Assembly: GCA_014649575.1 (NCBI GenBank)
Contig: BMTH01000002.1
Coordinates: 190,423 to 254,422 of the forward strand
Length of the DNA stretch: 64,000 nt
Direction of reading: 5' to 3'
Source of the DNA: Streptomyces griseoincarnatus
GTDB lineage: Bacteria > Actinomycetota > Actinomycetes > Streptomycetales > Streptomycetaceae
Shown here one piece after another: positions 36,615 to 44,646 of the stretch. Under the pieces are notes generated by a model. That model was given only the letters and a program-made list of their open reading frames with translations. It was not told where the DNA came from and ran no database searches. Positions within the stretch are counted from its first letter, which is position 1. Each line of letters opens with the position of its first letter. The position numbers were made by a program, and so were the translations under genes.

Positions 36615-37994
36615 TCACGCACGCCCCGACGCGTCGGGCACGCACCGCCCGTCCACCGTCCGGTACGTCCACCGCGCCCCGTCCCGCACGAGCTCCCGCA
36701 CCGCCCGCACGAACCGCGCGACATGCTCCTCCGGCGTCCCGGCCCCGAAGCTGACCCGGATCGCGTTCAGCGCCCCCGGCTCCGGCGCCCCGCACTCCCC
36801 CGCACCGCCCGTGTCGCCGCCCAGCAGCCTCCGCACCAGCGGGTGCGCGCAGAACAGACCGTCCCGTACCCCGATGCCGTACTCCGCGGACAGCGCCGCC
36901 GCGAAATGGGAGCTGTTCCAGCCGTCGACCACGAAGGACAGCACCCCGACCCGGGGCGCGTCGTCGCCGAACAGGGACAGGAAGCGCACCTCAGGCACGT
37001 CCGCCAGCCCCTCCCGCACCGCGCACACCAGCGCGTCCTCCCGCGCGGCCAGCGCCTCGAACCCCGCCTCGGTGAGCGCCTTGCAGGCGGAGGCGACGGC
37101 GTAGGCGCCGATGACGTTGGGCGAGCCGGCCTCGTGGCGGGCGGCGGTCTCGTGCCACCGCACGTCCACGCCCCCGTCCGCGCGCCGGACGACCGTGCGG
37201 CTGGCGCCGCCGCCGGCGAGGTACGGCTCGGCCTCGCGCAGCCAGTCGGCACGCCCGGCCAACACCCCGGAGCCGAAGGGCGCGTACAGCTTGTGCCCGG
37301 AGAAGGCGACCCAGTCGACGTCCAGCTCGCGCACGGACACCGCGCGGTGCGGGGCGAGCTGGGCGGCGTCCAGCACGATCCGGGCGCCGTGCGCGTGTGC
37401 GGCGGCGGCGAGTTCGCGGACCGGCCACAGCTCGCCGGTGACGTTGGAGGCGCCGGTGACGCAGACCAGGGCGGGGCCGTAGGGGTCGCGGTCGGCGAGG
37501 GCGCGCTCCAGGGCCGCGACGGCCTGCGCGGGGCTGTCGGGGGCGTCGAGGAAGGTCACCCGGCCCGCCCGCCGCCAGGGCAGCAGCGCCGCGTGGTGCT
37601 CCGTCTCGAAGACGAAGACCTCGCAGCCGTCGGGCAGGGCGGCGGCGAGCAGGTTGAGGGAGTCGGTGGTGGACCGGGTGAACACCACCTCGTCCCCGTC
37701 CCGGCAGTCGAGGAACTCGGCCACGGTACGGCGGGCGTTCTCGAACAGGTCGGTGGAGAGCTGCGAGAGGTAGCCGGCGCCGCGGTGGACGCTGCCGTAG
37801 TAGGGGGCGTAGGCGGCCACGTCGTCCCAGACACGCTGGAGGGCGGGGGCGCTGGCGGCTTGGTCGAGGGCGGCGTAGGTGACCTCGCCGCCGGTGACGA
37901 GGGGGACGGCGACGTCCCGGCCGAGGACGGGCAGCGGGGCGCAGACGGAGGGCTCGGCGGCGACGGCGGTGGCGGTGGCGGTGGCGGCAGGCAT
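36615..37994 (-). CDS. Class V PLP aminotransferase/cysteine desulfurase-like enzyme
   Basis: 459 residues of the NifS/Csd fold type I. The PLP lysine is in WVAFSGHKLYAPFGSG, preceded by RIVLDAAQLAPH (Asp) and VTGASNVTGELWP; a FVFETEHHAALLPW segment carries the stacking His. No obvious mobile-loop Cys like that of group I desulfurases is seen, so another PLP lyase or transferase is possible. The leader carries a SAM-IV riboswitch, which implies a sulfur-related role. GGGAG precedes ATG 37994 by about 9 bases. The Thr/Ala-rich first 15 residues look variable. Confidence 0.88.
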   Translation of the reverse strand: MPAATATATAVAAEPSVCAPLPVLGRDVAVPLVTGGEVTYAALDQAASAPALQRVWDDVAAYAPYYGSVHRGAGYLSQLSTDLFENARRTVAEFLDCRDGDEVVFTRSTTDSLNLLAAALPDGCEVFVFETEHHAALLPWRRAGRVTFLDAPDSPAQAVAALERALADRDPYGPALVCVTGASNVTGELWPVRELAAAAHAHGARIVLDAAQLAPHRAVSVRELDVDWVAFSGHKLYAPFGSGVLAGRADWLREAEPYLAGGGASRTVVRRADGGVDVRWHETAARHEAGSPNVIGAYAVASACKALTEAGFEALAAREDALVCAVREGLADVPEVRFLSLFGDDAPRVGVLSFVVDGWNSSHFAAALSAEYGIGVRDGLFCAHPLVRRLLGGDTGGAGECGAPEPGALNAIRVSFGAGTPEEHVARFVRAVRELVRDGARWTYRTVDGRCVPDASGRA

Positions 37995-38107
37995 GACGGA
38001 ACTCCCAAGGGCAGGGCGGATCTTCGCGCGAGCGGACGGCGCGACGCGTCGCTCCAGCGCGGAGAAGGAAGTGACAAGGGTGTGCGGAGGCGGGGCTCGA
38101 CGCCCTC

Positions 38108-38294
38108 AGGGCCTTCCGTTCGGATCACCCCGGCGTCGCGGGCCCTGGCACGCGCATCTGCGGCGTTGTCGTCGGTTGCCAACGCTCCGCGTTGACGCCC
38201 TCCTCCGCCTTGCAGCTGCACGCACCGGACCCCGCTCGGGTCGGCCGAAGACGCACCGCGCCTCACAACCGGCCTGATCCGAACGAAAGGCCCT
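38108..38294. mobile_element. MITE-like element with 20-base terminal inverted repeats
   Basis: A 187-base non-coding unit bounded by AGGGCCTTCCGTTCGGATCA (38108-38127) and TGATCCGAACGAAAGGCCCT (38275-38294), inverted repeats matching at 19 of 20 bases. It lies in the leader between the SAM-IV riboswitch and the PLP-enzyme gene. There is no transposase, so any movement would be in trans. No clear target duplication is visible. I recall similar ends elsewhere in Streptomyces genomes. Confidence 0.7.
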
Positions 38295-38313
38295 AGCGCA
38301 TTCGCTTGCTCAC
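38293..38313 (-). CDS. Six-codon leader ORF below the SAM-IV riboswitch
   Basis: GTG at 38313 opens a frame reading MSKRMR and stopping at TAG (38293-38295). GAGGAG sits 6 bases upstream, an excellent ribosome site. The last two bases of the stop belong to the MITE-like element, suggesting that its insertion cut short a longer leader frame. Whether it is translated is unknown. Confidence 0.45.
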   Translation of the reverse strand: MSKRMR

Positions 38314-38333
38314 AGAAGACTCCTCGACGACCA

Positions 38334-38470
38334 GGACCCCTGGTGTGCGAGGGGTCCGCGCTTGCCGTGAGCCCTGCTGCTCACGGCCTGGTCTTCACCC
38401 GGGGCACCCCGCCACGGACGGAGGGTTGCCGGACAGCCGGCCGGGGCCTGATGGCTGTCACTCATGACCT
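38334..38470 (-). promoter_or_regulatory. SAM-IV riboswitch
   Basis: Read on the minus strand, the aptamer core runs from AGGTCATGAGTGACAGCC (38470 downward) through CTGTCCGGCAACCCTCC and GGGGTGCCCCGGGTGAAGACC to 38390, closed by GGTC/GACC. Two hairpins follow: GCCGTGAGC/GCTCACGGC (38364-38387) and GGACCCCT/AGGGGTCC (38334-38357), as in SAM-IV RNAs of actinomycetes. A possible -10 (TACGTT) lies at 38478-38483. It should sense S-adenosylmethionine and control the PLP-enzyme gene. Confidence 0.88.
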
Positions 38471-38492
38471 GAGAGGGAACGTACGTGAGCCG

Positions 38493-38533
38493 ACGGCCGT
38501 CCCGCAACCCGTATCGGATGGCGGGACGGCCGT
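38493..38533 (-). terminator. trpD terminator
   Basis: ACGGCCGTCCCGC (38493-38505) and GCGGGACGGCCGT (38521-38533) form a perfect 13-pair stem over a 15-base loop, 10 bases beyond the trpD stop on the minus strand. It also separates trpD from the SAM-IV transcript. Confidence 0.85.
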
Positions 38534-38542
38534 ACGAAGGAT

Positions 38543-39607
38543 CTACGCGTTGGTGACGGCGACCCAGCGTTCCAGGACGCGCCTGGCGGCGCCGGAGTCG
38601 ATGGACTCGGCGGCCTTCTCCATCCCGGCGCGGATCTGCTCGGTGAGCGTGCCGCTGCCGGGCTCCAGGGCCACCAGCGCCGCCGCGGAGTTCAGCAGGA
38701 CCGCGTCCCGCACGGGGCCGCGCTCGCCGTCCAGCAGCCGTCGGGCGACCTCGGCGTTGTAGGAGGCGTCGGCGCCGCGCAGCGCCTCCACCGGGACCAG
38801 CTCGATGCCGACGTCACGCGGGTCGAAGGTCTCCTCGGTGACCTTGCCGTCGCGGACCACCCACACCCTGGAGGTGCCGGTGGTGGTCAGCTCGTCGAGG
38901 CCGTCGTCGCCGCGGAACACCAGGGTGGAGTTGCCGCGCCCGGCGAACACCCCGGCCATGATGGGCGCCATCCGGGCGTCGGCGACGCCGACGGCCTGCG
39001 CCTCGACCTTCGCCGGGTTGGCGAGCGGGCCGAGGAAGTTGAACACGGTGCGGACGCCGAGCTGGCCGCGGGCGGCGGCCACATGGCGCAGCGCCGGGTG
39101 GAACTTCACCGCGAAGCAGAAGGTGATGCCGGCCTCCTCGGCGACCTCGGCGACCCGGCGCGGGGTCAGTTCGAGGTTGACGCCCAGCTTCTCCAGCACG
39201 TCGGAGGCGCCGGAGGCGGAGGACGCGGCGCGGTTGCCGTGCTTGACGACCTTCGCGCCGGTGCCGGCGACGACGATCGAGGACATGGTGGAGATGTTCA
39301 CCGTCTTGGCGCCGTCGCCGCCGGTGCCGACGATGTCGACGGTGGCGCCGGGTACCTCGATGACGTTGGCGTGGTCGTAGAGCGCCCGCACGCAGCCGGT
39401 GATCTCGTCGACGGTCTCGCCCTTGGCCCGCAGGGACACCGCGAACCCGGCGATCTGCGCGTCGGTCGCCCCGCCCCGCATGATCAGGTCCATCGCCCAG
39501 GCGGCCTCGTCGGCGGTCAGGTCCCGGCCGTCGAGGAGGGAGTTCAACAGGGCGGGCCAGGAGCGGCCCGCCGCGGTGTCGCCTCCAGCGGGGGTCACAG
39601 CGCTCAT
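38543..39607 (-). CDS. trpD: Anthranilate phosphoribosyltransferase
   Basis: 354 residues, the second step from anthranilate to tryptophan, using PRPP. Substrate motifs are complete: [40 protein letters not shown] and [16 protein letters not shown] lies 6 bases before ATG 39607. It is 26 kb from the fused anthranilate synthase and beside the respiratory genes, as trpD (Rv2192c) is in M. tuberculosis. It ends at a strong hairpin. Confidence 0.96.
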   Translation of the reverse strand: MSAVTPAGGDTAAGRSWPALLNSLLDGRDLTADEAAWAMDLIMRGGATDAQIAGFAVSLRAKGETVDEITGCVRALYDHANVIEVPGATVDIVGTGGDGAKTVNISTMSSIVVAGTGAKVVKHGNRAASSASGASDVLEKLGVNLELTPRRVAEVAEEAGITFCFAVKFHPALRHVAAARGQLGVRTVFNFLGPLANPAKVEAQAVGVADARMAPIMAGVFAGRGNSTLVFRGDDGLDELTTTGTSRVWVVRDGKVTEETFDPRDVGIELVPVEALRGADASYNAEVARRLLDGERGPVRDAVLLNSAAALVALEPGSGTLTEQIRAGMEKAAESIDSGAARRVLERWVAVTNA

Positions 39608-39683
39608 GGTCGCTCCTGACGGTCGTAGCGGGTCCTCGGGGACCGGACGGGTCCCGCACCCACCCTATCCAGCCGCGGGCACG

Positions 39684-39724
39684 GCGAAGGGCCCCCGTCC
39701 GCAGAACGGACGGGGGCCCTTCGC
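39684..39724 (-). terminator. Terminator of the ctaE-qcrCAB operon
   Basis: GCGAAGGGCCCCCGTCCG (39684-39701) pairs perfectly with CGGACGGGGGCCCTTCGC (39707-39724), 18 pairs over CAGAA. It lies 34 bases past the qcrB stop and is the strongest hairpin in the window. Confidence 0.92.
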
Positions 39725-39757
39725 TGTCGTGTGGCGACGTGTGGAGAAACTCCGGGA

Positions 39758-41395
39758 TCAGTGGTGGCCGTGGCCGCTCGTGATCTCCTTGTACTCCTCG
39801 ACGGTCGGCTTCGGAATCTGCGACTCCTCGCCGTAGAAGCCCTTGCTGAGCTTCGCGCGCAGCTTCTCGCTGGCCTTCACCTTGCGCCGGACGCCGTTCT
39901 CGTCGACCTCCGGGCCGAGCTCGAGCGGCTTGGGCTGCTCGTGCGCGGTGAGGGTGTACAGCTGCTCCTGGCTGAGCGGCTCGTGGACCTCGATGAACTC
40001 ACCGTGCGGCAGGCGCTTGATGATGCCCGACTCGCGGCCGTGCAGCACCTTCTCCTTGTCCCGGCGCTGGAGGCCGAGGCAGATCCGCTTGGTGACGATG
40101 AACGCCACGACCGGGGCGACGAAGAACGCGATCCGGACGAACCAGGTGATGGCGTTGATCGACAGGTGGAAGTGCGTGGCCCAGATGTCGTTGCCGCCGC
40201 CGACGAGGAGCACGAAGTACAGCGTCATCCAGGCGACACCGAACGCGGTGCGCGTCGGGGCGTTGCGCGGGCGGTCCAGGATGTGGTGCTCGCGCTTGTC
40301 GCCGGTGACCCAGGACTCGATGAACGGGTACACGGCGATGGCGGCCAGGACCAGCGGGAAGATCATCAGCGGGATGAACACGCCCAGGACGAGCGTGTGA
40401 CCCCAGAAGTTGATCTCCCAGCCCGGCATGACACGGATCAGACCCTCGGAGAAGCCCATGTACCAGTCGGGCTGGGCGCCGGTGGAGACCATGTCGGGCC
40501 GGTAGGGGCCGATGGACCAGATCGGGTTGACCGTGGCGATCGCGGCGACGGCCGCGAGCACACCGAAGACCAGGAAGAAGAAGCCTCCGGCCTTGGCCAT
40601 GTACACCGGCAGCAGCGGCATGCCGACCACGTTCTTGTTGGTCTTTCCGGGACCCGGGAACTGCGTGTGCTTGTGGTAGAAGACCAGGATCAGGTGCGCC
40701 ACCACGAGGCCGAGCATGATGCCCGGCAGCAGCAGGACGTGGATCGAGAAGAACCGGGCCACGAAGTCGTCGCCGGGGAACTCGCCGCCGAAGAGGAAGA
40801 ACGAGAGGTACGTGCCGACGATCGGCACGGACAGGATCGCGCCCTCCATGAAGCGGATACCGGTGCCGGAGAGCAGGTCGTCCGGGAGCGAGTAGCCGGT
40901 GAAACCGGTGAACATGCCCAGGACGAGCAGCAGGAAGCCGAACAGCCAGTTGATCTCACGCGGCTTGCGGAACGCGCCGGTGAAGAACACGCGCATCATG
41001 TGCACGAACATGCCGGCCACGAAGATCAGCGCGGCCCAGTGGTGGATCTGCCGGATGAGCAGACCGCCACGGACGTCGAAGCTGATGTCCAGCGTCGACT
41101 TGTAGGCCTCACTCATCAGCTGGCCCTGCAGCGGGACGTAGCTGCCGTGGTACTCCACCTCGTTCATCGACGGGTGGAAGAACAGCGTCAGGTACACACC
41201 CGTGAGGATGATGATGATGAAGCTGTACAGGCAGATCTCACCCAGCATGAACGACCAGTGGTCGGGGAAGATCTTGCGCATGTTGGCCTTGGCCAGGGAG
41301 TAGATCCCCAGCCGGCCGTCGGCCCAGTCGGCGACGCGTTCGCCGGCCGGCGCCTTCCCGCGTGCGCGGGACTCGGGTGTCGTCGTAGTACTCAT
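39758..41395 (-). CDS. qcrB: Cytochrome bc1 complex cytochrome b subunit QcrB
   Basis: 545 residues. Cytochrome b of the actinobacterial bcc complex, which oxidises menaquinol. The N-terminal segments carry heme histidines (LIRQIHHWAALIFVAGMFVH and RFFSIHVLLLPGIMLGLVVAH), and a PDWYMGFSEG (PEWY-like) Qo-site motif is present. About eight to nine membrane segments are followed by a long cytoplasmic tail typical of the actinobacterial form. It overlaps qcrA by ATGA. It is the last gene of the operon, before an 18-pair terminator. Confidence 0.97.
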   Translation of the reverse strand: MSTTTTPESRARGKAPAGERVADWADGRLGIYSLAKANMRKIFPDHWSFMLGEICLYSFIIIILTGVYLTLFFHPSMNEVEYHGSYVPLQGQLMSEAYKSTLDISFDVRGGLLIRQIHHWAALIFVAGMFVHMMRVFFTGAFRKPREINWLFGFLLLVLGMFTGFTGYSLPDDLLSGTGIRFMEGAILSVPIVGTYLSFFLFGGEFPGDDFVARFFSIHVLLLPGIMLGLVVAHLILVFYHKHTQFPGPGKTNKNVVGMPLLPVYMAKAGGFFFLVFGVLAAVAAIATVNPIWSIGPYRPDMVSTGAQPDWYMGFSEGLIRVMPGWEINFWGHTLVLGVFIPLMIFPLVLAAIAVYPFIESWVTGDKREHHILDRPRNAPTRTAFGVAWMTLYFVLLVGGGNDIWATHFHLSINAITWFVRIAFFVAPVVAFIVTKRICLGLQRRDKEKVLHGRESGIIKRLPHGEFIEVHEPLSQEQLYTLTAHEQPKPLELGPEVDENGVRRKVKASEKLRAKLSKGFYGEESQIPKPTVEEYKEITSGHGHH

Positions 41396-42450
41396 CCGCG
41401 CTCCCAGAAGGCAGGGCCGACGGGCTCGTCGAAGTCGCCGAGCGCTTCGAGGTAACCCTCGTCGTTCACGCCGATGCGCAGCTGCGGCAGCGGGTGACCG
41501 GCGGGACCGAAGATCACCTTGGCGCCGTCGGAGAGGTCGAAGGTGGACTGGTGACAGGGGCAGAGCGCGTGGTGCGTCTGCTGCTCGTACAGGGAGATCG
41601 GGCAACCGACGTGGGTGCAGATCTTCGAGTACGCCAGGATGCCCTCGTGCGACCACTCGAGCGCGCGCCTGTCCTTGATGTCGTCCGGCTTGATACGGAC
41701 GAGCATCAGGGCGGCCTTGGCGATCTCGGTCTGGAAACCGTGGTCGTGCTCCTCCAGGCCCTCGGGCTTGGCGAAGGTCAGCGAACCCACGATCAGGTCC
41801 GACGGACGCAGCGGCTCGTTGGTGTTCATGTTGACGAGCAGCTTGCCCCTGGACCACAGCGTGTGGCGCAGCTTCGTGCCGGGCAGCGGGCCGAGGTCGC
41901 GCAGCAGGACCACGCCGGAGAGCGGGAACAGGGCCAGCGCGCCGAACATGGTGTTGCGGATCAGCTTCCGGCGGCCGAGCACCGACTCCTTGGCGCCCTG
42001 GCGGAAGTCGTCCATGACCTTCGCGCGGACGTCGGGAGCGGCCTCGATCGGGTGACGCTCGTCGGCCAGCTCGTGGTCCGACATCAGCGTGCGGGCCCAG
42101 TGGACCGCGCCGGCGCCGATGCAGAACAGGGCGAGGCCGAGCGTCATGCCCAGCGCGAAGTTCAGCGCGCTGATGTGACCGATCGGCCAGACGTAGACCG
42201 ACTTGTCGACCGGGATGGTCACGTACGAGGCGATGAAGCCGACGGTGGCCAGCATCGACACCGTGAACAGCAGGGCGACCGTGCGCTCGGACCGCTTGGC
42301 GGCCCGCTCGTCGATGTCCTGCACCCGCGGCTCGTGGGGCGGGAGGCCCGGGTCGGCGAACGGGTTCTGCTCGTCCGCGGGCTTCACCGCGCCGTGGCTG
42401 GTGTCCTGCGCTGCGGGCAGGTTCTCTTCGGGAATGTCTTGGCTACTCAT
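41392..42450 (-). CDS. qcrA: Rieske iron-sulfur subunit QcrA
   Basis: 352 residues, longer than proteobacterial Rieske proteins because of three N-terminal membrane segments (TVALLFTVSMLATVGFIASY and two more). The C-terminal domain has both cluster motifs: CTHVGC and CPCHQS, binding [2Fe-2S] by two Cys and two His. It carries electrons from QcrB to QcrC. Overlaps qcrC and qcrB by 4 bases at each end. Confidence 0.97.
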   Translation of the reverse strand: MSSQDIPEENLPAAQDTSHGAVKPADEQNPFADPGLPPHEPRVQDIDERAAKRSERTVALLFTVSMLATVGFIASYVTIPVDKSVYVWPIGHISALNFALGMTLGLALFCIGAGAVHWARTLMSDHELADERHPIEAAPDVRAKVMDDFRQGAKESVLGRRKLIRNTMFGALALFPLSGVVLLRDLGPLPGTKLRHTLWSRGKLLVNMNTNEPLRPSDLIVGSLTFAKPEGLEEHDHGFQTEIAKAALMLVRIKPDDIKDRRALEWSHEGILAYSKICTHVGCPISLYEQQTHHALCPCHQSTFDLSDGAKVIFGPAGHPLPQLRIGVNDEGYLEALGDFDEPVGPAFWERG

Positions 42451-43259
42451 GACTTCTTGGCCTTTGCGGTCCGAGCGGCGACCCAGACGGCGACCGCGAT
42501 CAGCGCGCCGAGTCCGAAGACCCAGGCGAACAGACCCTCGGAGACGGGGCCGAGCCCGCCCAGCGACAGGCCGCCGGGGCTCTCGGTCTCCTCGCCGTTG
42601 ACCGCGTTCAGGTACGCGATGACGTCCTTCTTGTTCTGCTCCGACAGGGTGGTGTCGGGGAAGGAGGGCATGTTCTGCGGGCCGGTGAGCATGGCCTCGT
42701 AGATGTGCTTGGGCGTGACGCCCTCCAGGCTCGGGGCGTACTTGCCGTGCGTGAGCGCACCGCCCTTGCCGGTGAAGTTGTGGCACTGCGCGCAGTTGTT
42801 GCGGAACAGCTCGCCGCCCTTGGCAGCGTCGGCGCCCTCGGGGCCGTACTGCTCCTCGGTCGGGATGGCCGGGCCGGCGCCCAGCGAGGCGATGTACGCC
42901 GCCAGCTGGTCGATCTGGGCCTGGTTGTAGACGGCCGGCTTGTCCGGGATCTGCGCGGCCTGCGAGGTGGCGGCCGGCATACGGCCGGTGCCCACCTGGA
43001 AGTCGACCGCCGCGGCGCCCACGCCCACCAGGCTCGGGCCGTCGGACGTGCCCTGACCGCCGGTGCCGTGGCAGCTCGCGCAGCCGACGGTGTAAAGCTT
43101 CTTGCCCTCCTCGATGGTGAGGGACTGGGCGGTTTCGTCGGCCTGCGCCTTGTCCGCGGGTGCGAACACGGCGTACAGCCCCCCGGTGCATGCCAGCGCG
43201 AGGAGTAGGACGACGAGCGCCGCCAGCGGATGGCGTCGTCGTGCGGAGAGCTTTTTCAC
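42447..43259 (-). CDS. qcrC: Diheme cytochrome c subunit QcrC
   Basis: 270 residues with an N-terminal membrane anchor, two c-type heme domains (CASCH and CAQCH, each with later Met ligands in GRMPAAT and NMPSFPD) and a C-terminal membrane segment. In Actinobacteria this diheme subunit passes electrons directly to cytochrome aa3, so no soluble cytochrome c is needed. It starts at GTG 43259, 81 bases after ctaE. Confidence 0.96.
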   Translation of the reverse strand: MKKLSARRRHPLAALVVLLLALACTGGLYAVFAPADKAQADETAQSLTIEEGKKLYTVGCASCHGTGGQGTSDGPSLVGVGAAAVDFQVGTGRMPAATSQAAQIPDKPAVYNQAQIDQLAAYIASLGAGPAIPTEEQYGPEGADAAKGGELFRNNCAQCHNFTGKGGALTHGKYAPSLEGVTPKHIYEAMLTGPQNMPSFPDTTLSEQNKKDVIAYLNAVNGEETESPGGLSLGGLGPVSEGLFAWVFGLGALIAVAVWVAARTAKAKKS

Positions 43260-43340
43260 GGATTACCCCGGTGTCAGGATCTTCTGCGTCGATGCTTCTG
43301 TTGGGTGCGCTGTGGTCAGCGCGCGCGGATGAGGGCCCGC

Positions 43341-43952
43341 CTACTTGATCATGTAGATCGTGGCGAAGAGGCCGATCCAGACGACATCGACGAAGTGCCA
43401 GTAGTAGGACACGACGATGGCCGCGGTCGCCTGCTCGTGTGTGAACCTCCGGGCCGCGTAGGTCCGGCCCAGGACCAGCAGGAAGGCGATCAGGCCGCCC
43501 GTCACGTGCAGGCCGTGGAAGCCGGTGGTCAGGTAGAAGGCCGAGCCGTACGGGTCGGAGGAGAGGGACAGGCCCTCGTGCTTGACCAGCTCGGTGTACT
43601 CGAAGACCTGGCCGCCGATGAACACCGCGCCCATGATGAAGGTGACGATGAACCACATCCGGAGCTTCTTCACGTCACCGCGCTCGGCGGCGAAGACGCC
43701 GAGCTGGCAGGTGAGCGAGGAGAGCACCAGGATCGTGGTGTTCGTCGCCGAGAACGGGAAGTTCAGCAGGTCGGCCTTCTCCGACCAGAAGTCGGGTCCG
43801 GTCACCGATCGCAGGGTGAAGTACATCGCGAAGAGGGCCGCGAAGAACATCAGCTCGGAACTCAGCCAGATGATGGTTCCGACGCTGGTGAGGTTCGGTC
43901 GGTTGACCGACGGGTGCGCGTGCCCGGTGTCTACTGTCGTTGCTGTCGCCAC
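43341..43952 (-). CDS. ctaE: Cytochrome c oxidase subunit III CtaE
   Basis: 203 residues with five membrane segments. [32 protein letters not shown] and [17 protein letters not shown] are subunit III blocks, ending [19 protein letters not shown]. It heads the ctaE-qcrC-qcrA-qcrB operon. The GTG start at 43952 sits 7-8 bases after a CATAAT -10, so the mRNA may be leaderless. Confidence 0.96.
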   Translation of the reverse strand: MATATTVDTGHAHPSVNRPNLTSVGTIIWLSSELMFFAALFAMYFTLRSVTGPDFWSEKADLLNFPFSATNTTILVLSSLTCQLGVFAAERGDVKKLRMWFIVTFIMGAVFIGGQVFEYTELVKHEGLSLSSDPYGSAFYLTTGFHGLHVTGGLIAFLLVLGRTYAARRFTHEQATAAIVVSYYWHFVDVVWIGLFATIYMIK

Positions 43953-43953
43953 G

Positions 43954-43970
43954 CCGACATTATGTCGGTC
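43954..43970 (-). promoter_or_regulatory. ctaE promoter with palindrome, probable leaderless start
   Basis: On the minus strand, GACCGACATAATGTCGG ends 1 base before the GTG. CATAAT is a good -10 hexamer, placed so that transcription would start at or next to the start codon. The same bases form CCGACAT-N-ATGTCGG, a perfect 7-base inverted repeat, so a regulator could compete with polymerase. Confidence 0.6.
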
Positions 43971-44167
43971 GCTTATCCCGCCCTCACTCCCGGGGGTGCC
44001 GTTCGGTGTGTTCGCCCCTCCTGGACTGCCCGTATGGCCCAGGGAGGCCCCGTTCGAAGCCGTGTCCGAACCGGTGTTGACGGGCGGTCCGAGGGGGTAG
44101 CATCCGCGCCATCGGTACCCGAAGTTCCCGACAGAGCCGTGCCCTCTCTCTTACGCGTGGAGGAACA

Positions 44168-44569
44168 ATGCAGGCGACCGCCACGGTGCTGGTCTACAGC
44201 GACGACGCCAACACCCGGGAGCAGGTGCGGCTCGCCACCGGGCGGCGGCCGGCGCCGGACGTGCCCCTCGTGGAGTTCCTGGAGTGCGCGACGCCGGCGG
44301 CCGTGCTCACGGAGCTGGAGCGGGGCGGCGTCGACGTGTGCGTCCTGGACGGCGAGGCCGTGCCGATGGGCGGCATGGGGCTGTGCCGGCAGATCAAGGA
44401 CGAGATCTTCAACTGCCCGCCGGTGCTGCTGCTGATGGGCCGCCCGCAGGACGCCTGGCTGGCGACCTGGAGCCGCGCGGAGGCGGCGGTGACGCTTCCG
44501 GTGGAGCCGGTGGAGTTCGCGAACGCCCTGGCCTCGCTGCTGCGCCGGAAGGCGCTGGCGGGCGCCTGA
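44168..44569 (+). CDS. Stand-alone receiver-like (CheY-fold) protein, degenerate
   Basis: 133 residues. The fold starts like a receiver (ATVLVYSDDANTREQVRLAT; D12-D13) and has an Asp at the acceptor place (D61 in VCVLDGEAVPMGG). The conserved Thr/Ser and Lys are not found (LLLMGRPQD and TLPVEPVEF instead), so normal phosphorylation signalling is doubtful. No output domain. ATG 44168 follows GGAGG at 6 bases. It stands alone between the two respiratory operons, divergent from ctaE. Confidence 0.85.
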   Translation: MQATATVLVYSDDANTREQVRLATGRRPAPDVPLVEFLECATPAAVLTELERGGVDVCVLDGEAVPMGGMGLCRQIKDEIFNCPPVLLLMGRPQDAWLATWSRAEAAVTLPVEPVEFANALASLLRRKALAGA

Positions 44570-44599
44570 GGCTTCCGCCCCGGCCCCGGGCGGCCGACG

Positions 44600-44638
44600 A
44601 GGGCCGCCGGCCCGCCCGTGGGCGTGCGCGGCGGCCCT
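44600..44638. terminator. Two-way hairpin between convergent genes
   Basis: AGGGCCGCCG (44600-44609) pairs with CGGCGGCCCT (44629-44638). It lies between the receiver-like gene and the L,D-transpeptidase gene, both ending here. Confidence 0.65.
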
Positions 44639-44646
44639 GTGGTGCT

